From the NCBI GenBank assembly GCA_016302165.1, contig JAEDOD010000112.1:1-5102 (forward strand): a stretch of 5,102 bases of DNA. The letters run 5' to 3'. The notes beneath the pieces are model-generated. The model was not told where the DNA came from. It saw only the letters and a list, made by a program, of their open reading frames with translations, and did no database searches. This DNA comes from Sphaerochaetaceae bacterium (GTDB taxonomy: Bacteria; Spirochaetota; Spirochaetia; Sphaerochaetales; Sphaerochaetaceae). This document shows, piece after piece, positions 1 through 5,102 of this stretch. A program made the position numbers and the translations under genes. Within the stretch, counting starts at the first letter, position 1, and the number at the start of each line of letters is the position of its first letter.

Positions 1-299
1 TTGAAGACAATAGGACCACCTGTATTGTAACGATGTCAGATATCCAGGCTGCAGGCGCCATAAGATATCTGGAGAGAAATGGCTATCGAGTTCCAGAAGA
101 CATTTCTGTCATTGGCTTCGACGGCATTTTCCGTGACACCTGGGGAAAGAAGCTCTGCACCATAGACCAGCAGGGACAACTGAAGGGTAAAAAGGCTGCA
201 GAGATTCTCTTCGAGATAATCAAAGGTAACGATCCTCAGGAGACCATCTCCCTTATTCCATTCAGCTTTGTGGAGGGAGAGACCCTGAAATCCATGTAA
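1..299 (+). CDS. LacI-family transcriptional regulator, C-terminal fragment (5' end outside window)
   Basis: The reading frame is open from base 3 to the TAA at 297-299, so the gene starts before the window and the first visible in-frame ATG (33) is internal. About 99 residues are visible. They match the end of the periplasmic-binding-protein-like effector domain of LacI/GalR regulators: the conserved SDIQAAGAIRYL segment, then VPEDISVIGFDG (the hallmark 'rvPeDisviGFD' strand), then the CTIDQQ segment with GKKAAEILFEII, the usual 'ttidQ...g..Aa..ll' ending. The N-terminal helix-turn-helix DNA-binding domain is not in the window, so the operator cannot be guessed. Family members normally repress sugar uptake or catabolism genes in response to a small ligand; the targets here are presumably upstream. 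The gene is convergent with the GDPD gene with no bases between the stops, and no intrinsic terminator follows it. The family assignment is secure; ligand and regulon are unknown. Confidence 0.93.
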   Translation, partial: EDNRTTCIVTMSDIQAAGAIRYLERNGYRVPEDISVIGFDGIFRDTWGKKLCTIDQQGQLKGKKAAEILFEIIKGNDPQETISLIPFSFVEGETLKSM

Positions 300-1025
300 T
301 CAGGCTCTGTTTAGCTTTTTGAGACACATATCCGGACGGTTGGTGATGGTTCCCTCCACCCCTAGGGATATAAGTGTATCCATTTCCTTCTCTTCATTGA
401 TTGTCCAGGCGTTGATGCCTAGTCCGCACTCTTTTGCTTCCTTGACCATTTCGTCGTCAAGAATGGAGAAATCTGGGTGAAGGAGATCCAGCCCTGCTTC
501 CTTAGTAATGTATGAAATGTGCCTAGGATTCATTCCTTTCATGAAGAGGAATCCTGCAGGACACTCTGGAAGAAGCCTCTTCATCACTACCAGTGACAGT
601 GGATTGAAGGAAGAGAATATGACTTTGTCTTCGATACCCCATCTCTTCACTTCCTCTGCTACCTTTTCTTCCAGTCCTGGATAATAGATGATACCTGTCT
701 TAAGTTCCACGTTGACCATGATGTCATGGTCCTTTATGAAGGAACAAAGCATCCTGAAGGATGGCACCGTCACATCAAAGCTTCCGCCAAAGGTGGCAGA
801 AGCCTTGGTGGCTGTAAGCTCACGGAGAGTGCAATCCCCTACCATTCTGTCTATGCCGCAGGTCCTCTTCAGGTTTTCGTCGTGGATTACAACTACTTCA
901 CCATCCTTTGAGAGATGGACATCTGTCTCGATGCCGTCAGCTCCTGCTTCTGCCGCCTTCTCAAAGGCCAGCATAGTATTCTCAGGATAAAGTGCAGAAA
1001 AACCTCTATGTGCCCAAACTTTCAT
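300..1025 (-). CDS. Glycerophosphodiester phosphodiesterase family protein (cytosolic, UgpQ-like)
   Basis: This 241-residue protein has the normal length of a stand-alone bacterial GDPD. The family hydrolyses glycerophosphodiesters from phospholipid breakdown to glycerol-3-phosphate plus an alcohol, in a metal-dependent TIM barrel. Visible motifs are WAHRG (catalytic His6, Arg7), PENT at 14-17, GIETDVH with metal ligands Glu33 and Asp35, VIHD with the second catalytic His48, NVELK with Glu107 and Lys109, and the late INAWTINEE strand. All expected catalytic residues are present. There is no signal peptide, so it should be cytosolic. The frame stays open to an ATG at 1073, but I chose the ATG at 1025: the HRG strand begins there as usual and AAGAGG lies 6 bases upstream, while the extra 16 residues look unlike the family. 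The stop TGA at 302-300 abuts the LacI stop. The gene follows the unknown 295-residue gene by 72 bases and is probably co-transcribed with it. The substrate head group cannot be deduced. Confidence 0.93.
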   Translation of the reverse strand: MKVWAHRGFSALYPENTMLAFEKAAEAGADGIETDVHLSKDGEVVVIHDENLKRTCGIDRMVGDCTLRELTATKASATFGGSFDVTVPSFRMLCSFIKDHDIMVNVELKTGIIYYPGLEEKVAEEVKRWGIEDKVIFSSFNPLSLVVMKRLLPECPAGFLFMKGMNPRHISYITKEAGLDLLHPDFSILDDEMVKEAKECGLGINAWTINEEKEMDTLISLGVEGTITNRPDMCLKKLNRA

Positions 1026-1031
1026 TTTACG

Positions 1032-1055
1032 CCTCTTCCCAAAGAAGCTAAGAGG
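1032..1055 (-). promoter_or_regulatory. Hairpin that could mask the GDPD ribosome binding site
   Basis: On the minus strand CCTCTT (1055-1050) is a perfect inverted repeat of AAGAGG (1037-1032), with a 12-base loop. AAGAGG is the ribosome binding site of the GDPD gene, 6 bases before its ATG at 1025. If the stem forms in the mRNA it would pair with exactly the Shine-Dalgarno bases. The stem is only 6 bp, so any effect would be modest, and it may be coincidental. The pairing is seen in the sequence; the regulatory role is inference. Confidence 0.35.
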
Positions 1056-1073
1056 TGTTGGAAAAATAGTCAA
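1045..1073 (-). promoter_or_regulatory. Weak candidate promoter upstream of the GDPD gene
   Basis: On the minus strand TTGACT (1073-1068, five of six consensus bases) is followed after exactly 17 bases by TAGCTT (1050-1045, three of six). The spacing is ideal but the -10 is poor. It lies between the unknown gene and GDPD and could give GDPD some independent expression. Chance occurrence is quite possible. Confidence 0.2.
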
Positions 1074-1097
1074 GGACTTGGGAGAAATCCACTGTCC

Positions 1098-1985
1098 CTA
1101 GACTATATTAGCCTTACCTTTCAGAGAGGGACGTGGAAAACCTATACGGAAGGGATCCACTGAGTATTTTGAAAGAAGGGAAAAGGCTTCATTCCTCAAA
1201 GAAAAGTCCAGATGGGGCTCCTCCACTTTATTGAGGTAATCTATGGCCAGAATGATGTTTCCAGCCATATTCCCGCTCTCCAGCCAGTCTGGCATGGCTT
1301 CCTTCAATGATTCAGGAATCTCCAGGGGGTCCCTATAGATATGGTCCAGCACTTTCCTGTCACTTTTGCACATGCTTTCCAGGTATGCTATGGCTCCGAA
1401 CCACTGGGAGAAATAATAGGCAGAAAGGTTATATTCCTTGGCAAGAATATTGGCCAGGGTTGTGGGAAACACCATATCGTAGTCCACCCACATGCTTTCA
1501 AGGCTGGCTCTTGAAAGATATTTCCTATCCATATAGTTCACTCCGCTTTCAGAGATTATCCCCTTCCACTTCTCCCTTTCTGCCCACTCTTCGATGACAG
1601 GACCGATTTTGTCTTCATAGGAGTGGCGGAAAAAGGATATGGCTTTCTCTGCACTTTTCTTCAGGGCCATGTCAAAGTCCACATCATTCATGATCCTGTC
1701 TTCATCGGTTCCCGGATAGAAGACAAGCATTCCGGCGCTATTCTCCACTCCATAGCGCTCCACATACCTCATAAGGCTTCTGGAACTGTGGTTCTCCAGA
1801 TACTCCAAAATCCGTCTTCCTTCACCCTTGAGGCCATAGGCCTTAAGGGAAGCAAGGAAGGATTCTCCATTCCTTTCCTCCAGGGAGAATGGATGAGTGC
1901 TGCTTTCCGCCTCTTTTGAAACAGACGGAAGATACGACGGAATTTCCCTATATGGGAAAGCTTCAGGTGACAATGAATTATTCAT
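1098..1985 (-). CDS. Hypothetical soluble protein, 295 residues, family not recognised
   Basis: I do not recognise a family. The gene looks real: its ATG at 1985 is preceded by a perfect AGGAGG (1997-1992) with a 6-base spacer, and the frame is open for 295 codons. The product has no signal peptide, no membrane segment and no Cys clusters. It is rich in Glu, Asp, Ser and aromatic residues and appears mostly helical. The first 40 or so residues (several Pro and Ser) look disordered. The rest has aromatic-rich helices, for example around Trp134, Trp140, Trp166, the YYFSQWFG segment near 190-197 and Trp234. No nucleotide-binding loop, HTH or metal-binding motif is evident. It lies 72 bases upstream of the GDPD gene on the same strand and is preceded by the terminator of the transporter operon, so it probably begins a two-gene unit from a promoter in 1986-2172. 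A link to phospholipid or glycerophosphodiester metabolism is only suggested by the neighbour. Confidence 0.8.
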   Translation of the reverse strand: MNNSLSPEAFPYREIPSYLPSVSKEAESSTHPFSLEERNGESFLASLKAYGLKGEGRRILEYLENHSSRSLMRYVERYGVENSAGMLVFYPGTDEDRIMNDVDFDMALKKSAEKAISFFRHSYEDKIGPVIEEWAEREKWKGIISESGVNYMDRKYLSRASLESMWVDYDMVFPTTLANILAKEYNLSAYYFSQWFGAIAYLESMCKSDRKVLDHIYRDPLEIPESLKEAMPDWLESGNMAGNIILAIDYLNKVEEPHLDFSLRNEAFSLLSKYSVDPFRIGFPRPSLKGKANIV

Positions 1986-2119
1986 GCCTACCCTCCTATA
2001 TAAGAGTCTCGTACCCTAATCCTTGGAAATAATTCCGGGTACTGGGAGGAGGCATAGGCAATGGGATCAATACTCAACTAAAGAGTCTGGAGAGACTGCC
2101 TCCGGTTCTTTTCCAGACG

Positions 2120-2148
2120 AATCTAAGGATAGTCTAGCATGAATACAA
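2120..2148 (-). promoter_or_regulatory. Candidate promoter for the unknown gene and the GDPD gene
   Basis: The unknown gene must have its own promoter because a terminator (2173-2197) separates it from the transporter operon. The best placed candidate on the minus strand is TTGTAT (2148-2143), a 17-base spacer, and TAGATT (2125-2120). These match consensus at three and four of six positions, so support is weak. It would leave a leader of about 130 bases before the ATG at 1985. Confidence 0.3.
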
Positions 2149-2172
2149 GGAAAAAGATAGAAAAGGGTGACT

Positions 2173-2197
2173 AAAAAAGGCCGGGAACAACCCGACC
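2173..2197 (-). terminator. Rho-independent terminator of the amino acid transporter operon
   Basis: On the minus strand GGTCGGG (2197-2191) pairs with CCCGGCC (2185-2179) around a 5-base loop. This is a 7-bp stem with one G-U wobble, followed immediately by six T residues (2178-2173). It begins 22 bases after the permease stop codon. Stem, loop and U-tract are all typical of an intrinsic terminator, and its position ends the transporter transcript before the unknown gene. Confidence 0.9.
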
Positions 2198-2219
2198 TAA
2201 ATTCAGAATAGAGTAAATC

Positions 2220-3728
2220 CTACTCCCAGGCCTTGATGCCTTTGAGAATCTTATCCTGGCTTCTTCTCCTAGGATTGATCCTCTTCTCCACAACCTTGAC
2301 AACCTTGGTAAGTATAGCTGCAATCAGGAAGTACATGATGGCTGTAAGGATAAGCGGGAAGAAGGCTTCATAGGTTCTGCTTCTTACAAGGTCACTGATC
2401 TTGGTAAGGTCCAGGACAGCGATATATCCGACGACGGATGTTTCCTTGATAAGTGTCACCACTTCGTTTCTGTAGATAGGAAGGAAGTGCTGGGCTGCCT
2501 GAGGAAGAAGGATTCTGAAGAAGCTCTGGCTATCTGAATATCCGAGAGCTGTAGAAGCTTCGAACTGGCCCTTTCCTACAGCGTTGAATCCGACTCTGAG
2601 CATATCGATCATGGAGCAGGCGAACATCAGCGTAAAGCCCACAACAGATACCCAGGTTCCACTGAGTCTTGTGGAGCCGAATACGATGTAGTAGAGGATC
2701 ATTAGGAGAAGGACAGTAGGCATTCCATGGATAAGCCACATTACGAAGTTGGTTATTCCGTTGGCTATCTTTCCATCGTGGCGGCAAAGCATGAACACGG
2801 CAAAGCCAAGAATTGTTCCGTCTACGATGGATGTGATGGTAATGAGGATGGTCTCAAGGGCTCCCTGAACAAAGAGCTTCCATCTGCTTTCCTTGACGAA
2901 GGTCTTGTAGAAGCTGTTCTTGAGCTTGGCAAAGAATCCTGCCCCATCTACATCCTCTCCCAGGACTACCAATCTGATTGGTGTGGTGTAATACACATCA
3001 GAGAGAGTTCCTGTCTCGTTTCTCTCTTCGCTGACCACAATGTTCATTCCCAGATCATACTTACCGGTCTCCACTCCAGGAGCAATGGCCTCGAAGGGAA
3101 CTTCAAAGAACTGGGGAGTATACCCATATGCCCTGCAGAATCTGCAGACGAAGTCCACATCATATCCAGAAAGGGAGCCGTGGCTTACAAAGGAGAATGG
3201 CTCGTAGCCGCCTTCAATGGCTACTGACAGGGTTCCGTTCTCTCCTGTGAATCCTGTGATGTCACAGGTATCACTATCAGGATCGAAGTCTGCAATCCAG
3301 TAGTCATAGAGCTCGTCCATCAATCCGCTTTCAGTGCTGTCCTTAATGAACTGGTTGATTTCCCTGAGGATTCTGTCCTGTCTATCGTTGTTTCCAATGA
3401 TACATGTGGCATTGATGTATCCTGCAGGCTCCTCCAGGCATTCCAGCTCAGGATGGTGGGCCTTCTGTACTCCAAAGCTGACTTCCTCAATGAGATATGC
3501 ATCAACCTTACCGGAAGTAAGGGCATAGATCATGTCGTTAGGCATGGTGTAGTACTGGAAAACAGTATCAGGAACCCTATCCCTGATAAGGTCTTCATAA
3601 AGGACAGCTGTCTGAACTCCAATGTTTCTTCCGTTCAGGTCCTCGATGGTCTCGAACTTCCCATTTGAGGAGAAGGCAGATAATAAAACAAGTGAAATAA
3701 GAATAAAAAGAATCAGAAGCTTCTTCAT
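2220..3728 (-). CDS. Amino acid ABC transporter, substrate-binding domain fused to permease (HisM/GlnP type)
   Basis: This 502-residue fusion joins an extracytoplasmic solute-binding domain to a membrane permease of the polar amino acid uptake family. Residues 1-22 are a hydrophobic signal or anchor (MKK then LLILFILISLVLLSAF) with no lipobox Cys. Residues 24-150 resemble the second half of an SBP_bac_3 domain (IEDLNGRNIGVQ, then GKVDAYLIEE, then SGLMDELYDYW). Residues 165-258 resemble the first half (GYEPFSF, GYDVDF, GKYDLGMNIVVSEER with Arg236, YYTTP). The order is therefore swapped, while the total length is that of one domain. The permease occupies about 285-480 with five likely membrane segments and the EAA loop (EASTALGY...LLPQA, 390-411) that docks on the ATPase; the basic C-terminus is cytoplasmic. 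The start at 3728 is set by AGGAGG (3741-3736) 7 bases upstream. An upstream in-frame ATG at 3746 has no ribosome site. The ATG overlaps the ATPase stop as ATGA. Which amino acid is carried cannot be read with confidence. Confidence 0.93.
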   Translation of the reverse strand: MKKLLILFILISLVLLSAFSSNGKFETIEDLNGRNIGVQTAVLYEDLIRDRVPDTVFQYYTMPNDMIYALTSGKVDAYLIEEVSFGVQKAHHPELECLEEPAGYINATCIIGNNDRQDRILREINQFIKDSTESGLMDELYDYWIADFDPDSDTCDITGFTGENGTLSVAIEGGYEPFSFVSHGSLSGYDVDFVCRFCRAYGYTPQFFEVPFEAIAPGVETGKYDLGMNIVVSEERNETGTLSDVYYTTPIRLVVLGEDVDGAGFFAKLKNSFYKTFVKESRWKLFVQGALETILITITSIVDGTILGFAVFMLCRHDGKIANGITNFVMWLIHGMPTVLLLMILYYIVFGSTRLSGTWVSVVGFTLMFACSMIDMLRVGFNAVGKGQFEASTALGYSDSQSFFRILLPQAAQHFLPIYRNEVVTLIKETSVVGYIAVLDLTKISDLVRSRTYEAFFPLILTAIMYFLIAAILTKVVKVVEKRINPRRRSQDKILKGIKAWE

Positions 3729-4843
3729 CTCTGCTCCTCCTGCCATCTGAAGTTCATTTCAATCTGGTGCTCATAGCCTTCCTTGTCATTTTCCAGATTT
3801 ACCTGGGAATATGTGGTGGTAGGCTCTTCCAGGAGAGAAAGGAAGACCTTACTGGACTTTGCTTCCTTTAGGTCAAAGTCTGCTCCCTTGTATTTGATCC
3901 TCATGGTCAATACGTCCAGCTTCTCTGAGTACTCCACTCTCACCAGAATATCCGGATTATCGTTTTCTGCAGCAATATTGTTGATACAGATTTCTTCCAG
4001 GGCGAGAGTAAGCTTTGTAAGACGTTCAGCTTCAATAAGGAGCTTCTCACCATACTTCTGAAGCTCTTCGCTGATGGCCTCCATATCGAAGTCCTGGCTG
4101 TCGATCTTGTATGTAAGGGAGGAAAGACGCTGGATGAACTTTCTGGTGGCCTCTCTCTTGGGGTGCTCGAAGATCTCCTTAGGAGAACCTTCCTCATAGA
4201 TGGTTCCGTCACACATGAAGAAGACTCTATTGGAAATCTTCCTGGCAAAATCCATTTCGTGGGTGACGATCATCATTGTACGGCCGCTCTTTGCAAGGAC
4301 CTTGATTACAGACTGGACTTCTCCGATCATGCTGGGGTCCAGGGCTGAAGTAGGCTCATCGAAGAGGATGATATCTGGATCCATGGCAAGAGTACGGGCA
4401 ATGGCGATTCTCTGCTGCTGTCCACCGCTGAGCTCATCAGGATAGGCAAAGACCTTAGAGGAGAGACCTACAGAATCCAGAAGATACATGGCCTTGTCGT
4501 AGGCTTCCTGCCTTGTGCGGCCAAGAAGGGTCATCTGAGGCTTCATGATGTTTTCGATGACTGTGAGATGTCCGAAGAGGTTGAAGGACTGGAAGACCAT
4601 TCCCATCTTCTTTCTTACTTCGTTAAGATTGCATCCACGCTGTGTAATATCCTGGCCGTCCACTATAATGCTTCCGCTAGTGGGCTCTGTAAGCATGTTG
4701 ATACATCTGAGAAGAGTTGATTTTCCTGTTCCGGAAGGTCCGATGATGGAGATGACGTCCCCGTTGTTAATTGTGACATTTATGTCCTTGAGGGGAATGG
4801 TGTCGTCATCAAATTCCTTTCTTAAGTGTTTGATTTCAATCAT
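3725..4843 (-). CDS. Polar amino acid ABC transporter ATP-binding protein (GlnQ-like) with C-terminal HATPase-like extension
   Basis: This is the 372-residue ATPase that powers the adjacent permease. Residues 1-240 are a textbook polar-amino-acid ATPase: Walker A GPSGTGKS (35-42), Q-loop Gln85 in GMVFQSFNLF, signature LSGGQQQR (138-145), Walker B IILFDEP with Glu163, D-loop SALD, and H-loop His195 in VTHEM. All catalytic residues are intact. Family members usually end near residue 245, whereas this one continues about 130 residues. The extension (about 244-372) resembles an RsbW/SpoIIAB-like HATPase fold: LALEEICINNI (280-290) looks like its N-box and RIKYKGADFD (315-324) like its 'D.G.pFD' strand. 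The Asp and the glycine-rich loop needed for ATP binding are absent. The start at 4843 is chosen over ATGs at 4876 and 4864 because AGGTGG (4856-4851) lies 7 bases upstream and the family's N-terminal strand begins there. The stop overlaps the permease start (ATGA), and the start overlaps the stop of an upstream 41-codon ORF in the same way. Confidence 0.95.
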   Translation of the reverse strand: MIEIKHLRKEFDDDTIPLKDINVTINNGDVISIIGPSGTGKSTLLRCINMLTEPTSGSIIVDGQDITQRGCNLNEVRKKMGMVFQSFNLFGHLTVIENIMKPQMTLLGRTRQEAYDKAMYLLDSVGLSSKVFAYPDELSGGQQQRIAIARTLAMDPDIILFDEPTSALDPSMIGEVQSVIKVLAKSGRTMMIVTHEMDFARKISNRVFFMCDGTIYEEGSPKEIFEHPKREATRKFIQRLSSLTYKIDSQDFDMEAISEELQKYGEKLLIEAERLTKLTLALEEICINNIAAENDNPDILVRVEYSEKLDVLTMRIKYKGADFDLKEAKSSKVFLSLLEEPTTTYSQVNLENDKEGYEHQIEMNFRWQEEQR

Positions 4844-4965
4844 TGCACAACCACCTGACGACATGGCTGGGCGCAAAAGTAGAGTGTAGGGCCCAAGGGT
4901 CCTGCATCAGACAGTATTGCATGCTCTCTTCTTTTCTTCCTCTTCTCTCTGACTATGCCAGACAT
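4840..4965 (-). CDS. Small leader ORF (41 codons) coupled to the transporter ATPase
   Basis: A short ORF runs from ATG at 4965 to TGA at 4842-4840. It has AAGGTG (4978-4973) 7 bases before the ATG. An in-frame TGA lies three codons before that ATG, so the start is unambiguous. Its TGA overlaps the ATPase ATG as ATGA, the same junction used between ATPase and permease. The ATG lies about 27 bases after the predicted transcription start, where a first gene would be expected. The predicted peptide is 41 residues with a strongly basic stretch at 6-13 (Arg, Glu, Lys, Arg, Lys, Lys, Arg, Arg), a middle GPLGP, and Cys31 and Cys35. No family is recognised and no membrane segment is evident. It is likely a regulatory leader peptide or a means of translational coupling, but a chance ORF cannot be excluded because part of it is simply a 27-base purine run. 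Confidence 0.5.
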   Translation of the reverse strand: MSGIVREKRKKRREHAILSDAGPLGPTLYFCAQPCRQVVVQ

Positions 4966-4998
4966 GACGTCTCACCTTACAATAAATTTTCTAGACCC

Positions 4999-5027
4999 CT
5001 TATAAAATATGTGGGGGGTAGGGTCAA
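4999..5027 (-). promoter_or_regulatory. Strong sigma70/sigmaA-type promoter of the transporter operon
   Basis: On the minus strand TTGACC (5027-5022) is followed by a 17-base spacer and TATAAG (5004-4999). Each hexamer matches consensus at five of six positions and the spacing is optimal. Transcription would begin near 4992, about 27 bases before the leader ORF and 150 before the ATPase. The spacer contains a run of six C residues. AT-rich sequence with a seven-base A/T tract lies 22-28 bases upstream of the -35 and could act as an UP-like element. Confidence 0.85.
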
Positions 5028-5044
5028 TACTTTTGAGGGAATCT

Positions 5045-5081
5045 GTACAAAAAAATTCATATCTGGTGGAAAAGTACAAAA
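5045..5081. repeat. Direct repeat GTACAAAA upstream of the transporter promoter (possible operator)
   Basis: The 8-base word GTACAAAA occurs at 5045-5052 and again at 5074-5081, start to start 29 bases apart and 18 to 54 bases upstream of the -35 hexamer. This is where an activator or an upstream repressor would bind. The two copies are exact, but the word is short and lies in AT-rich sequence, so chance is possible. No known regulator box is recognised. Confidence 0.3.
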
Positions 5082-5102
5082 GTTGTGTTCCTTTGCCATA
5101 TT

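Noticed and set aside
726..1163. Several overlapping plus-strand frames opposite the GDPD gene
   Set aside because: They lie antisense to conserved catalytic motifs of GDPD and have no domain or start signal of their own.
2045..2081. A six-codon plus-strand mini-ORF after GGAGG in the intergenic region
   Set aside because: No promoter or downstream plus-strand gene goes with it, and it is too short to support.
2002..2097. AAGAGTCT repeated at 2002-2009 and 2081-2088, and a small AGTCT/AGACT hairpin at 2084-2097
   Set aside because: The words are short and the stem is 5 bp. I see no link to a known element, so chance is the simplest explanation.
2727..3227. A 166-codon open frame on the plus strand inside the permease gene
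   Set aside because: It is antisense to well-conserved binding-domain and permease motifs, has no recognisable domain, and is explained by codon composition of the real gene.
4545..4889. A 114-codon plus-strand open frame across the ATPase N-terminus
   Set aside because: It is the reverse complement of the Walker A region of a clear ABC ATPase and resembles nothing itself.
4836..4922. A second short minus-strand ORF (28 codons, ATG at 4922) overlapping the ATPase start
   Set aside because: It lacks a good ribosome site and overlaps the 41-codon ORF in another frame; the longer one has a better start signal and the ATGA junction.
4844..4992. Possible riboswitch (for example lysine-type) or transcription attenuator in the ATPase leader
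   Set aside because: The leader is mostly purine-rich and occupied by the small ORF. I find only short imperfect stems, such as GGGC/GCCC and AGG/CCT around 4885-4905, with no U-tract and no conserved aptamer motif.
1..5102. Mobile elements, CRISPR arrays, tRNA or rRNA genes
   Set aside because: No transposase or integrase motifs, terminal inverted repeats, regularly spaced repeats, or cloverleaf-like sequences were seen on either strand.

Overview
The window reads as part of a chromosome from a moderate-GC bacterium. It has strong AGGAGG-type ribosome binding sites, one clear sigma70/sigmaA-type promoter, a compact intrinsic terminator and frequent AGA/AGG arginine codons. A fused substrate-binding/permease protein paired with a GlnQ-like ATPase, next to a LacI-family regulator, fits an anaerobic Firmicute (Clostridia or Erysipelotrichia type) or a host-associated spirochaete. 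No 16S rRNA or other taxonomic marker is present, so this placement is inference.

Left part (1-1985). The window opens inside a LacI-family regulator on the plus strand; only its C-terminal effector-binding part is present. Its stop codon directly abuts the stop codon of a minus-strand glycerophosphodiester phosphodiesterase (GDPD). Upstream of the GDPD, on the same strand, is a soluble 295-residue protein that I do not recognise. These two minus-strand genes probably form a small operon. A 234-base intergenic stretch (1986-2219) holds the terminator of the next operon and a weak candidate promoter for this one.

Right part (2173-5102). This is a complete minus-strand transcription unit for a polar amino acid uptake ABC transporter. 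In order of transcription it has: an AT-rich upstream region with a repeated GTACAAAA word; a strong promoter (TTGACC, 17-base spacer, TATAAG); a previously unflagged 41-codon ORF with its own ribosome binding site; the ATPase; the substrate-binding/permease fusion; and a rho-independent terminator. The small ORF, the ATPase and the permease are joined by two ATGA stop/start overlaps, which suggests translational coupling along the whole message.

Three features of the transporter deserve attention. The extracytoplasmic binding domain appears circularly permuted: the lobe-2 half comes first, followed by the lobe-1 half, then the membrane domain. The ATPase carries a C-terminal extension of about 130 residues that resembles a degenerate RsbW/SpoIIAB-type histidine-kinase-like ATPase fold. 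The leader ORF has seven Arg/Lys codons within eight codons, which could make it a basic-amino-acid-sensing leader peptide, although the cluster is also explained by a 27-base purine run. Together these suggest an amino acid importer with built-in regulation at the translational level and at the ATPase.
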